Assembly: GCA_039657365.1 (NCBI GenBank)
Contig: CM077585.1
Span: 10,696,037 to 10,760,036 of the forward strand
Direction of reading: 5' to 3'
Source of the DNA: Stephania yunnanensis
Taxonomy: Eukaryota; Streptophyta; Magnoliopsida; Ranunculales; Menispermaceae
Length of the DNA stretch: 64,000 bases
How positions within the stretch are numbered: position 1 is the first letter of the stretch; every line of letters starts with the position of its first letter. The translations under genes and the position numbers were made by a program. The notes under the pieces were generated by a model that worked only from the letters and a program-made list of their open reading frames with translations, made no database searches and was not told the origin of the DNA. Positions 44,400-57,432 of the stretch are shown piece by piece.

Positions 44400-45910
44400 C
44401 CCAACAACTCTATAATTGAATGGTGTTTCTGAGAGGAGAAATCAAACTTCATTGGATATAGTTTGATCTATGATGAATCATGCAAATCTTCCTATTTCCT
44501 TTCGGGGTTATGCCTTAGAAATTGCTGCATTTACACTAAATCATGTTTCTTCTAAAGCGATTGATAAAACACTAGATGAGATGTGGCTTGGGAAAAGACC
44601 AAGTTTGTAGAACTCTAATTGCTATAGCTGCATATTATGACTATGAGATATGGCAAATTGATGTCAAAATAACTTTTCTAAATGGAAAGTTACTTGAGGA
44701 TGTGTATATGATACAACCTGAAAGGTTTGTTCATCCTGCGACTTCAAGGAAGGTGCGCGAGCTTCAAAGATCTATTTATGGATTAAAACATGCTTTTCAA
44801 AGTTAGAATCTTCATTTTGATGAAGCAATTAAGGAATTTGGTTTCATTAAAAATGAATATGAGTTTTTTGTATACAAGAAGGTCAATGGGAGTGTGGTTG
44901 TTTTCCTAGTGCGGTATGTTGATGATATATTACTCATTGGAAATAACATCCCAATCTTACAGAGTGTCAAGTCTGGTTAGGGAAGTGTTTCTTTATGAAG
45001 GACTTAAGAGATGCAACCTATATCCTTGTGATTAAAATCTATAGGGATAGATCTAAAAGGCTGATCAGTCAAAGTCAGAGTGCTAATATTGATAAGGTAC
45101 TAAATAGGTTCAATATGCAAGACTCTAAAAGAGGGTCATTGCCAATGTCTCATGGTATAAATCTTAACAAGACACAATGTCTGAAGACTAATAATGAGCG
45201 AGAGCCCATGAATACGATTCCATATGCATCAGCTATTGGATCTATCATGTATGCAAGGTTATGCACTCGACCTAATGTATCATATGTTTTGAGCGCAACA
45301 AGCATATATCAGTCTGATCCCGATGAGTCACTGGATAGCAGTAAAGAATATTCTTAAATACTTGAGAAGGACCAAAGAAGTGTTCTTAGTCTATGGAAGT
45401 TTGGAAGATGAGCTTGTTGTTAAGTGGTTACATAAATGAAAGTTTTCAAACTCATATAGATGACTTCAGATCGCAGTATGGAAATGTGTTTACTTTGAAT
45501 GAAGGCGCAGTGAGCTAGAAAAGATTGAAGCAAGAAACCGTCGTAGATTCTACAACAGAAGCTGAATATATTGCAACGTACGATGCGGCTAAGGAGGCCG
45601 TTCGGATAAAAAAGTTTATCTCAGAACTTGGTGTGGTTCCGTGTATAGCTAACCTCATTTTCTTGTATTGTGACAACAACTAGGCGATAGACAGGCCAAG
45701 GAACTATGATCACACCACCGATCTAAACATATACTTAAACATTTTTATCTAATTCGAGAAATCATCGAGAGGGGAGACGTGAAGATTTACAGAGTTCCTA
45801 CAGAAGGCAATGTTGTAGATCCTTTAACGAAGACTCTTCTAAAAGCAAAACATGATTGTCATGTTAGGTCATTAGGTATTAGATACATGAATGATTGGCC
45901 CTAGTGCAAG
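44400..45910 (+). pseudogene. Cop-A pol, integrase end, RT and RNase H
   Basis: Resumes the integrase at NGVSERRN (about 44419-44442) to GKRPSL near 44605, then jumps straight to the middle of RT (LIAIAAYYDYEIWQIDVK, 44617-44670). The C-terminal integrase, linker and RT N-terminus are deleted. RT retains VYMIQPERFVHP and an intact YVDD box at 44915-44926. RNase H is recognisable at 45545-45680 (DSTTEAEYIATYDAAKEA) and the conserved end at 45775-45890 (RVPTEGNVVDPLTKTLLK). Stops at several points (for example 44806). Confidence 0.9.
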
Positions 45911-45917
45911 TGGGAGA
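45904..45917 (+). other. polypurine tract of Cop-A
   Basis: GTGCAAGTGGGAGA directly before the TG of the 3' LTR, the usual copia AAGTGGGAGA tract. Confidence 0.85.
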
Positions 45918-47283
45918 TGTTAGGGCATGTGCCCAGGTCAATCTACAAACATTATTTATCTTATAATTTTAGATAATAATATAAAGGTTTTGTTTGTTGT
46001 TTTATTATAAGTGATTGCATGTTTACCTTATAGTAAAATCCGTGGGTATTTGTTGAAATATCATAAATGTCCCTAGTCAGTCTATATACTGGGAACTATA
46101 ATGAATTAAGACTAGTGTGAATCTTCATTGATGGTCATGTGATGATCATGCATGTAAGGATACGAATCAAGATTATGAGTACTTTTATGGAATAAGATAC
46201 TGGACCGACCCGCTACGAGAAAACTACATGGATTAAGTCATAGGTGTTACTCATGATAGGTATATCATTCAGTTCTTCGAATTGAGATTACAATAGACTT
46301 CAATATTAAGAGCATGATAATTTGACACAATCAAATGTTGTCTTTAACCGGGCAATTATAAAGATTGTGATTGGTTACCGTGTGAATAATATGTGAATTT
46401 GTGTAATCAGGATAGAGTTTGTCACTTGTATAAAGAGAGATATCAGTAGATCTCTCGATAAGATAGACTTATAATGGCCAAATCCATGTGAATTGATATG
46501 ATCAATGTCACTTGGATGTTTTTTAATTTACCTAAAGATCGTGACTAGTATGATTGAACATTAAGGGTGACTTTCCATGTATTATGTTTATTCAAAGGAT
46601 ATCGTATGACAAAAGGATATGATATACGTTATTAATAAGGTTGTATCAATGTTGATATTCATACTACTTAGGTAGTCATAATGCCTTGCTAAAGACTGCT
46701 TATGACTTGTGTACAAAAATAGTTTTTGGTTCTGGCAATGTGCATGAACCTATTGGGTCGCACATAAAGAATGGCTTTACACAGTTTCAATTGGTCCGGA
46801 GTAATAAACTTTATATGATAAAATTCAAGACATAAAAACCCTTACAATTTGTTATATGATAACTTATTAATAGGAGCGTATATGTAATTTGCTTAAACTG
46901 CGTAAATACAATAGCTATATTATGAATATGATTTTAAGTGAGGGCTTATCTACATATATAAATAAAGGGTGGATTCCTAAAAAAACATATAAAATCTCGT
47001 TTTACAATTTTTTAAGTTCTTTAGATTTGGGGAGAAATAAAAATCCTTTTTTCAATCTTTCTTGGGGCTAGCACTCCAAATTGCGATCACTATTCGTATG
47101 TGGATTTCTGATAAAGGACGCACAATTGAACGTCTTAAAAATCGAACAATCAAAAGGAAATCACGGAATAAGGTATGACTTACTTTCGTAGATTTAGTTT
47201 AATGGAACTTATTTTTGATCCTGTTGGGTTTTTCAAAATTTGTTTTAATGTTTCATTTGCGTATGAACCCCGAAAACCCAACA
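45918..47283 (+). repeat. 3' LTR of Cop-A
   Basis: 1366 bp, TGTTAGGGCATGTGCCC to CGAAAACCCAACA. Followed by target duplication TATTA (47284-47288). Confidence 0.95.
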
Positions 47284-48981
47284 TATTAAAGCTTAACTGA
47301 GCTACTAACCCCAAATGGATAGTGAATGATTAAGGTAAAGTTTTGGCATATTGAGGATGTAAGGGCGGAATCTATTTCCAAGCTAACATTTTCCTTTTGT
47401 TAGAATAAAGGGCGGAATTTATTTCCTAACTAACCTCACTTTCTTCAGTTCCAATCCGCTTTGTTGACACTTTTGAGGATTTTCACATTTAAAATAGTCA
47501 AGTTACAGTACGTTTCCCTAATCCCATTCCATAAAGCTATATGAACTAAGTATACTAGTTTACGATGCATAATTGATAAGAATAAGAGTCTCACTTACAT
47601 GTAACGAGTTTTTCTAACTTTATACTTACACGATTCTCGAGACCCGTACACCTTTCCCAACCAACCAATAACCTAAAATGGATTGATTATCATCAATTTG
47701 GGTCTAATACTCATTAATTAGAACTTCTAAATTTTTCCTAATTAAATCAGGAACCAATTTGTATATTTAAGGTCATTACGACCATTTTACATGTTAGAGG
47801 TAAAAACCCAAAGTATAAAGTTTCGCACGAATCTTGAATTCTTCATTTTTCATAGAAATTCATCAATTATTTATTTGGTCAAAATATAATTTTTTTAGAT
47901 TTTCCTAATTTTTTGGATTTTTTTCATATTTATTATTATTTTTTTATAAAAGGGTGGTTTGATCCATGAACCGAACCCGGTTCAGAGGATCAAACCCCTT
48001 TCTTCTTCCTCCAGCGGCTTTATTCATCAACAACAATTTTTTTTCCTTTGATTGGTTCATCACTAGGCTGGGGAGATCGCTCCTCTGCCGTCTCCTACCT
48101 CTGACGAACTGCTGTGCAGTTTGTCTGAGTGTTCCTACCCTCTCTCCATCGATAACAACAATAACCACAAAGTACAACAACAACAACAACAACCACTGCG
48201 ACTACAACCCAAACAATAACAACACAACTGCCAACAATCTCACCTAAGGTTTCGATCTCCTTCTTACTTCCTTTCCATAGTTTCGATCTCTTCTATCATA
48301 ATCCCTCTTTTTTCAAATTTTTGCTCTCACTGTGAAATGATGGTGAGGTGGTGTTGTGTACGTTTGGGATTAATACAAGATTTCTTTGAGATTCGCATTG
48401 CCCGATTCTTGAGCTGATCTAATGGTTTTTTAATATTTTAAACTTTGTTGAGATACATTTTGCATATCTCGAGGTCGATTTCGTGGCTATTAACAAGTTC
48501 ATCACTTCTTGACCATCTCAGTGTTGATCAATTACATTGATCTCGAGATATGTATTGTGTATCTTGAGGTACATCTTATGATTTTATGATTAACCATATA
48601 ACCTCCATACACCACTTGATTGTCATGGAGATGTATTTACATGCATCTCAAGGCATGACGAAACCTTCCACAACTACCAATCATCCACTATTCACCTCCT
48701 CGATGCTCACGCTATCCATATCTCGAGAAAAATCCAATGTATCATTTTATTTGATATAAACTATAGGATTCATTTATATATATTCACCTATGTATTTTTG
48801 CGCCCATAAATTCATCACCCGTGCTAACGATCACCTTCAAGTGTGCACACTATTGTACATCCTACGTGTATCACCCTCAACCCCGCGTGTCATTAAGCAC
48901 CCACCAAATATTAATTATTTATTAATTTTTAATATATATTTATATATACAATTTATATATAAAATATATAAAATCCTATAT
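47284..48981. other. unassigned DNA right of Cop-A
   Basis: No recognisable gene. Open stretches on both strands around 47944-48247 (82 and 93 codons, overlapping) have no conserved motif; the plus-strand one ends in a low-complexity Asn-rich run from the CAA repeat. The segment 48450-48680 repeats ATCTCGAG/CTTGAGAT-type words, found also near 195 and 58195, which suggests LTR-derived sequence. Confidence 0.5.
48173..48195. repeat. (CAA)n microsatellite
   Basis: About seven CAA units in a row, followed by a diffuse CAA/CAN-rich region to about 48235. Confidence 0.85.
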
Positions 48982-48991
48982 TAACACTCCT

Positions 48992-49058
48992 GAGAAGTTT
49001 GATCCATGTAGCCGACCCCAGTTAATTTGGGACTGAGGCTATGTTGTTGTTGTTGTTG
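48992..49058 (+). mobile_element. 67-bp LINE tail insertion with perfect target duplication
   Basis: Consists only of the LINE 3' terminal sequence (GTAGCCGACCCCAG, TTTGGGACTGAGGCTATG) and a clean run of TTG units. It is flanked by the 10-bp duplication TAACACTCCT at 48982-48991 and 49059-49068. This is an extreme 5' truncation of the LINE, or a short non-autonomous element sharing its tail. Confidence 0.92.
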
Positions 49059-49068
49059 TAACACTCCT

Positions 49069-50050
49069 ATGACTTTGTCGTGCGCGCCAACGAGTTCACT
49101 CGGGCATGCATGCTACGCCACCACTCGTGTGCGTCACTCATGACCCACACACAGTATTAGGTGTCTCATAATTTCTTAATTATTCAATTAAAGACCAATA
49201 AATCTGTCAGCCCCCTCGTCATTAAGATAACTAACTGACTTAGATTACCTTAATCCCTGATAATCTAGTCAGTCTAATTCGTTCTTTCAACTTTGACCTC
49301 AAATTAATAATTATTTCAATCCTTTACAAGCTCCGAAACTATATTTTTATCCTCAATGAAACTCAATTCATGATTTGTTCAATTGAAGCAAATTCAGAAA
49401 TCATGTCCATATTTCACAAAAATATCAGCACCACCTCCTCTAAAAGTGGTCTGCCGAAAAATTCACCTACTAGAAAACGGAATTGGGGAGAGGCCTTGAA
49501 GGACTCACAACTCTCTGCAGTTTATAATATATATAAAATTCGAATTTATAACTTAACTTCACAATCTCAAATAGACAAAAATTGAATTATAAACCTCTCA
49601 ATGTATTTTAAACTGACCTATGAGATTCTCATAGCAATTCAAATAATTTTCACGTCCTCCACTCACCCCAAGAATCTCAAAACAATAAATATAAACAATT
49701 TAAAATAAGAATTTATTTTAATTTGTGAAAACAATCACCACAATATTTTAGTGTTGTCCACTCTTCCCATATCGTCATACAAAATCTGACATCATAAAAA
49801 ACAACTCGTAGATGTTGGGTAAGTAAATTCCTATATTGATTTGTACTCCTACAATTGTTAGTCTGATACATAGAGACTTATACTTGCATTTCCAAATAAA
49901 CAATAAGGTATATGCGTCAACATGACTTGCAATCCAATCTGTCGATGTCTCCTAACTATAATCAAACGTCAACTTCCAAAATAGTACAAAGACAGTATTA
50001 AGAGATTATGAAATGCAGAAATAACTTTTCAGCGTTAAAATCCACTAGTC
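49069..50050. other. unassigned AT-rich DNA
   Basis: No coding motif, RNA gene or clear repeat. The longest open stretch (49370-49585, 71 codons) shows no conserved feature. Confidence 0.5.
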
Positions 50051-52108
50051 TTACTAAATGACGTAAAGGTAAGACTAAAACCTAGTTTCAATCAAACCAG
50101 ACTCTGAAATAAGCTTATCACCCTTACTCACTCTATGTATGCATGGCCAAGAATGATAAAATGCAATGAAGACTATGATACAATTATAGGTGCAATTATA
50201 TTCAATCAATAGCAAAGATCACTATAGGGTTTACTTACAACCAAACCAACTTTGAGCTAAAGTTTTTGAAGTTCCAAGAGTGCCAAATAACCTTGAAGAT
50301 AGTTCCAATAGCTTCCATGCATACCCAATTATATTATGGGTCAAGCATTATGTGAAACCAAATCACGAAACCCAATGAAAACTGCGGCCAAACTACACTT
50401 GATAAAAGTTTCCAAAAATATTAATATATATAACTGTTTCAACTCCCTTTCAACTAGCCAATTTGGGGTAACTTTTTAACCTTGAAAACTTCAATATTTG
50501 TCATGATGACCTAAAAGGAACTTGTAGTACTATATCATACTTTCCCTAGACTCCAAGAACACTCAAATCAGATCATTGACAAAGAAGTTATGAATTTTTC
50601 AATATGACTTGTCAACTAGGCAAACTTTATTTATTTCGAAATGAAAAATTTCTTCAAATCAATATTCTCATAATTGAATCATCAAAACTTGACAAAAACA
50701 CTATGAAACCACTCAATACTAATATCAAAACATTTCCACAGCTCATGGAGTCAAATTGCTCATAGCTAATAATCCATTCATCCAAAAAACCTAATGTAAA
50801 TCAATATCAACTATAAAAACATCTCCAAAATAGTTATCAAGTGAAACATATTAGTTCAATTCATTACAACCCTAGCCCACGTCGATGGAATTATTCCAAA
50901 TCAGTGCACATCAACCCAATACATCAATTTTCAATAATTCATACCAATTTCTATCAATACCTCGTGAAACAAATCAATAAATCGCAAGAATTCAAATGGA
51001 ATTGTGAAAAATAACCTGAATTGACAATTTACCAAATTTCAGGTCGAATACTTTATTTCCACCATAGAAACTTAGCTCGAACTGGTCGTCTCGTGATGCT
51101 CTACGATTTTACCGAAAGAAATTAGGCAAAAAATCAAACGTCGAGAGATCAATGAGTGAAAAGGTTTAAAGAATGAAGTGTGTTCTCTCAGTTGAAATTA
51201 AAACATACAGTTTTGATTTTGATTTGATTTTTTCAATATATTTATATATAAATCCTCAGCTGCTTGCTAGCGGCTTAATTTGTTTTATTTATTAATTTCT
51301 AAAATCCATATTTTGACTTCTGACACCCATTTTCGATTCGATTAATCTCCAAATTGAGCCATCCTCTCGAGAAAATAGTCCAACTCCATAAAATATAGAT
51401 AACATTGGTTTTGATCACGCAAAAATCCCAACAATCTTAACTTTTTCTATGAAATACTAAAATCATACGGACCAATTTTCTTGCCATACTTAGCTAAATA
51501 TGCATCGATTTAGATCCAATCTCAACTGCGACCACCACCAAGTGATACGAGACTCAAGGTAAAGTTTTGTATAAACTTTGTTCTCACATTACATTACCAC
51601 AATCTCGACTTGCATGCAAATCATGAAAAAATCTTTACGTGAGGATTAAAACTTGGTTAATTAGTTTTCGAACAACTGATAATTTATTTTCACTCGTGCC
51701 CTTCAAACACGCACTTGCAACCTCGAGTACGAAAAAATGAGAATACACCTTAACACACCCCGACTTCATGACAAAATACCATATATCACATTAAGCATAT
51801 AAAACATAAAAATAAAATATATCTTATGATCTCTGGTCCATAACATATGGGTCCCACCTCAGATACTTAAATCCCAAATTAAATCCAAAAATACTTAATT
51901 AGCATCCTAATTAAGTTTACACAATTCTTGGATGTCACAAATATAATTGTTTTTATGAACACTAATACATACCATACAAACACCAAATGACACGCAAATT
52001 CATGCACACGCTAATTGAGACAAGCTGGGCTTAACCACGAGCTTAACGTGGGTTAATTAGAATTCAAATTAACTTTAATCAACTAATTAAGGTAACGGGT
52101 CATTACAT
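50051..52108 (-). repeat. probable LTR on the minus strand, related to Tek-D
   Basis: The right end (52010-52108), read on the minus strand, begins TGTAATGACC and then follows the start of the Tek-D LTR (61056-61165) over about 100 bp, including CTAATTAACCCACGTTA and GTGGTTAAGC-type blocks. A TATATATAAAT element lies at about 51237-51250. The left boundary is set only by assuming the Tek-D LTR length and is uncertain. No gene seen. Confidence 0.5.
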
Positions 52109-53060
52109 GGGGCGCCTTCGAGAGTGAAGAGTCTCCTCCCTCCGGCCAGTCGAGCAGGTTCGAGGGATGACTATAATATGATCTTCTCCCTCCCGCTAGT
52201 AAGGTAGTATGAGAATGTTTTTCGCCCTCCGGCCTTTCCTACGACGAGGTTAGCGTACGTCAGTGATGCTCGATTTAATGAAGTCGAGTGTTGAGAGCTC
52301 CCCTGATTATCGATAGTGAACGCCTTCGGGCCTACGAGATTCAAGCTAGGTTCGTGCATATGGGGTTCATAGGAATCGCTTATTCATACTGTAAAAAGGT
52401 TGAATCATGTTTAATTACTATAATTTACTTATATTATTCCTTTTCAAGTTACACTATGTTGTAACTTTTAAAAAGCCATGCTGTTCACTTATCAGGGGCG
52501 TTTGGAACCTAGATCCATCCTCTAGTGATCGAGGGAAGGGCAAGGCACACTAGTGAGACGACTTCGGACTACCTTGATCTTCACTGTAGGAGTGATCGCT
52601 TTTGTGTATCTATTTTGTTTTATATAAAGAACTTACATTTTGTTCATGTATTTATTATCATATACTTTTGGACATGTTCCTTGACTTGGATTTACGGTAC
52701 TGATGATATGACAAGTGTTTTGCCCACTTAGGTTCCCATTTACTTTCCATTATTTAATTTATGTTCATCAAGTTCTGCAAACACTTAAGTTTTCCTTAAT
52801 TTTAAAAGGAATGGATAAGTAGGTGTAGAAAATCTTTTGTGGTCGATGGTGTGACCAAACATCTTCAGAGAATGTTTGGGCCGATCAGACCGCCGATTCA
52901 TGGTATGGGTGTTGACAATATACGCCACCACTCACAAATAAGATATTTTCGGATCATTAAAGTAAATAGCATGAAAATAAGTTGCATGGATAAACAATAT
53001 GTTATACGCGAGTGTAATATATGTATATCAAGCTTTGGGATGAGAAATACTGGATTGAGG
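52109..53060. other. unassigned DNA with GC-rich imperfect repeats
   Basis: Between 52130 and 52250 three imperfect units start with TCTCCTCCCTCCGGCC, TTCTCCCTCCCGCTAG and TTCGCCCTCCGGCC, about 40-50 bp apart. The rest is AT-rich. Open stretches of up to 76 codons show no recognisable domain. Confidence 0.4.
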
Positions 53061-53811
53061 AGACTCTAGCGACGAGGTTATCCCCACCACTACCCTAAGG
53101 TCACCGAAGATCTCTAATGGTCAAGAATTAGATTCCCGAACAATCACCTTAAATGAGAGAAACTTCGTGATGGATGCGAGCCTCACATGAACCTGCTCTC
53201 AAAGTCATTAACTCGTGGAGAAAAGTCTCACATGTAGGAAAAAGTATGAATAACACGCATGACAATATCTGAATTGTCATTAATGAAAGTGCTAGAATCG
53301 TGGCCATACCATCCCATCGAAATACACTAACACACGCGAGGATGGAATGGTCGAGCAAGCATAATCGACGCAAATCTACATAAAACAATGGTATACGTCA
53401 ATAAGAAATGAAAAAAGAATACTAAGTGATTTTCTCATAAGCTTACTTATACAAAAATGATGAAAACTTGATCCTCACCACTTGCTTATACCCTGGAATA
53501 CCCATTCGCCAGTCCCTTAAACTTTCTTAGGCCCCGAGTGTCCTACATACCAAATTTCAAGTCATTTTGAGGTGTTTTAAAGTGTTTTAGGTTCTTAATT
53601 TAAAAATAACCCCTTAATTTGCTATAAAAAAACCCTTAGAAGGAGTTAGCACGCTAATGAGGTTCATTAGCGCGCTACTTATACTTTAAGACCTGGTTTT
53701 TGCTAGAATAGGTAGCATGCTAATACACCGTATTAGAGCACTACCTGGGTCAGGGACTTGAATTCCCAATATGGGAATTCTTATTTTCTCTTCCACTAGC
53801 GCGACTCCTGG
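53061..53811 (-). repeat. LTR-type remnant with two hairpins
   Basis: Contains TTAGCACGCTAATGA facing TCATTAGCGCGCTA (53648-53678) and GTAGCATGCTAATAC facing GTATTAGAGCACTAC (53712-53744), two consecutive imperfect hairpins of related sequence. A related block lies at 22580-22710. Interrupted at 53812 by Tek-C. Assignment to an LTR is inferred. Confidence 0.45.
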
Positions 53812-56800
53812 TGTGACAACCCTAGTTCCCCACAAGATTAGGCACCACCTAGCCTAAGCCTACGTTGATCCCCGAGTCAGTCTCCACGAGGTCAATGCAA
53901 GCTTAGTCAACCTTCCAATCCATAATTATCAGTTAATCTTAAATTTTAAGTTGAGTTATTAATAATTTGTAAGTTTTAGAAGTTAGCGGAAACAATTAAT
54001 AATTAAAATGACTCAACAGTAAAGTAAAGGAATCAGACAACCTCTATGTGGAACCCAAGATATATTACACTTGTACATCAAGTGATAAGTGTAAGTAGAT
54101 GCAAAAGTTATTTACAAGTCAAATATATATCTCAAAATCCAAAAAGTATCCAAAGTATGATAACACAACATATACATGCAGTACAATCAATAAAAAATCT
54201 ACAAAAGTGAGTAAGGGAGGGCCACTCTTATGTCCTCAAAGTAGATCGCCTAGTACCGATAGCTTGCCTTTGCTCGATTGTGGATCTGCACTCAGTCAAA
54301 CACAAGAATGACTAGTCCAAAAAGTAAAAGGGAGTAGGATCTAAACAATACTTCAAAATAAATAAAGCGGTATAAAATTCATGTGGATAGAAATCATTCT
54401 ATAAGGAATGCATGATAATAAGATTGAAAAATGAAATTACAATGAGAAATGAGTGTTAAGAGAAGCAATAGAGAGGCGCTTAAGTAGTCTAAGACCACTA
54501 AGTGCAGGTTCCACAGGGTCGGGGTCATAGAGTCGCTATAACGCCAAGCTGACTCTGGTCCTAAGATGCGGCAATGCCTATTATACCTAGACCATCGTGA
54601 ATGATGGATATCAATGGTGCCCTAGATAAAACATTTATCATCCCGACCAAATAGTCTAGTGAATCGAGGTTATGGCTCCGGTATCTAGCTAGCAACCACT
54701 CCATTATAGACACCTTCTTGACTTACTTGGCCCTCGTACACACATATTGGAGTAGGAATTCCAATAAAGTTAAGGTAGAGCAATAGTTGTAAAAATATAA
54801 AGCTCAATGAATTATTGTACATTTCCTAGCTCATTTTACTTTCCTCACATCACACTAACACATGCTCTCGCGGCTCTAACACGCATCCCAATAACTCCCC
54901 AGTGCTTGACTCAAGCTAGTTAGGTACCTGGCATCCATTTTGATTGGTTATGATTCAATAAGTTGGATTTATTATCATTCTTGCTAGTGTAGCTTAATTG
55001 TAGTCAAACTTGCACATTTTTTATTTTACACTTGGTATTCTTAGTATTTGGATATTAGGATTCTTATTGTGTGAGCAATGAAAGTTGACATATTGGTGCA
55101 AAGCAATCTCATTTTGTGAATTACAAATCAATTCAAGTCAATTTGGGTATAATGGTTCCTTTTATCCATTTCAAGTCCTCATTGGGCACTTAACTCGGCC
55201 AAAAGTGTCCAGACTTGTTTAATATTATTCAACACACTTTATTAATTTTTTTTGGGTGTTATTTAACTAATTAGAATCATTTAAACTCAATTCAAGTTGA
55301 TATGCAAACTAATTTGCAAAATAGTCCTATAGGGACCTTCAAATAAATATGTAATAGCTAGTTTTCCTTCAACTTGAAAAATGGCTTAAAAATAAATAAA
55401 AGTTTCTAAAATTCTCAGGGTTGATTCCATGAAGTCCAAATACTTGAAATCAAGGTTTTCAAGTAATAAAACCTCATTAATATGATCAATAACTAAATTT
55501 GAGACTCTAAGTGAAACTTTAAGTCCCTATTTGTAAATATATTTTTTTTTTTTGGAAGCATGGCTTGAAAACTATGTTACACATGCTGAAAAAGCACAAA
55601 CCTTAGTGGACACCTTCACTATGATACAATAATACATTTCGAAAATCTTGATTTAATTCCAACATCATTTGATATCAGGAACACCTTAAGTCAAAATTAT
55701 GCTCATTAAGTAGGTAAATTTTGCCTATTTCAAAACCCATTTGGAAAACTATTCAAAACACCTTAGAAAATTATAAAACTTGGTAGGAAACTTGTCTACA
55801 ATATAAGTATATGATCTGGAGAGTTTAGCTAAATTCTGGCATTTTTTAATGCTCATAATGCATTGAAAGAAAATTCAGCTTAATAAGAAATCGCCTTTTT
55901 CCTATTTCAAAAACCATTTTCCAAAACTATTCAAAACTCATTAAAATTGCTTGAAAATTAAGGGAACAAAATTTGTAGTATTTTGATAATTTTTAGGCTA
56001 GTGGAGACCCCCAAAAAAGGCTCTAAAAGTTAGTCCAAATCTATTTAAAAATTGTCCCCCTTTTTGACTTGGCATTTTTTCAAACAAATGAGATGCAATT
56101 TAACATGATTGTCTCTAACTTCCATGAGTCTTTATATATCATGAATAAGTCTCATAAAGACTTAATTGAATCATGGAAAATAAAGACTTAAACAAATCAT
56201 CAAATTCAAACATGCATTCATCAACCATTTTCATTCATGAACACATCTATGCATTAATTTCAATCACATTGTTCTAATCCTTCTTCAATTCTGTCCAGTA
56301 CTATAAACCCAAGTAAAAACATGTTCAAGGGGATAAGAACCTTGCTTTCAATACTCAAATTACATAGAAATCCATCCTCATACTTGCATGACATCAAAAA
56401 CCCTAAATTCATTGTTCTTAAACATCAAAGCATGGTTTTTCTCCCTAAATTTGCTACACCATCAATTGAGTCATCTAAAGGACTTTAAATTTGTTTTATT
56501 TAAGATTGAACTCTCTAAAAAAATTAGAAAACAAACCTTTTAAAAATTTAGCCCACAATTGTTCAAGAAAACCCCTAATTTGACTAATCAACCTAAGAGA
56601 TAAGAGTAAGGATGTTTAACTAAGGTTTGCTTTTCAACCACTCTTGATCTTTAGCTTGGATTGATGTTTAATTCCCCTATCTTGATCTCAACTTCTCCAT
56701 AAATTTCAGCAAGCTCACCTTCTTCTCTTTCCTTTTCATTTGTTCTTGATGGCTGAAATTCTTTTTGTTTGGTAATGAAATAGAAATTCAACTAAGTATC

Positions 56801-57432
56801 CCTTTATATAGTCTTAGTCATTAGTTTTAGCCCCTTGCATGAGTTTTATTTCCACTAATGGTATATATGCATAGTTTAGTACTTGTATTCCTATTGTAGT
56901 ATACCATGTATTCATACAAGTCCTATTCTCTAACTATACACTCACTATTTATGTTATTTTAGTTCATACACTTCTAACTTAGGCTTATTTTCTCTATTTA
57001 GCCACAACTTGTTGGCATACCTTAACATTTGAGTTCAAGTGACTTGTCTAATGTTTGTAATTAATTACAACTCCATTTTTAGACTAAGTCCTTACCTATT
57101 TCAACTACTTGATGCCGTCACTATCTCAAAGTGCTTTATTATTCACTTAGCTTTGAATTAGTTATATAAATTGATAATTTATGCCAATCCAAGTTACCCC
57201 AATCAAATAAGTCTCGTACCCGCATCACGAAGTATTCATTACTCACATTTCGATGTCCACTAACTAATTCAAAATTGATATTTTTGTATATAAAATAGAT
57301 ACAATACACACACCAAACACAAAAATACACCTCGGTATCGACTCCTGAGGGTTAACCATGTACGCCACATTAGTGAAGTCCCGTCAGAGTTCTATGGTGA
57401 TACGTGACACGAGTTAGAATATTCGAGTCATG
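53812..57432 (-). repeat. Tek-C LTR, left arm of inverted repeat
   Basis: About 3.6 kb. On the minus strand it starts TGTCATGACTCGA at 57432 and ends GGTTGTCACA at 53812. It follows, on that strand, the pol/chromodomain end at 57433-57849, so it is a 3' LTR. No primer site lies left of 53812. Aligns in inverted orientation with 57850-60964. No gene seen inside; its short open stretches are not conserved in the other arm. Confidence 0.88.

Larger units (their letters stand above)
28210..47283 (+). mobile_element. Cop-A, Ty1/copia retrotransposon with nested Athila-like element
   Basis: Bounded by LTRs 28210-29572 and 45918-47283 and by perfect 5-bp target duplications TATTA (28205-28209 and 47284-47288). 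Order on the plus strand: LTR, primer-binding site, 1.4-kb leader, gag, protease, GAG-pre-integrase, integrase, reverse transcriptase, RNase H, purine tract, LTR. This is Ty1/copia order. The integrase frame is split by element Ath (32792-44399), and about 0.7 kb between integrase and RT is deleted near 44610. Same family as Cop-B. Confidence 0.96.

Noticed and set aside
47944..48247. Overlapping open frames of 82 and 93 codons on both strands as a possible small host gene
   Set aside because: No conserved motif, a low-complexity end caused by the CAA repeat, no gene context.
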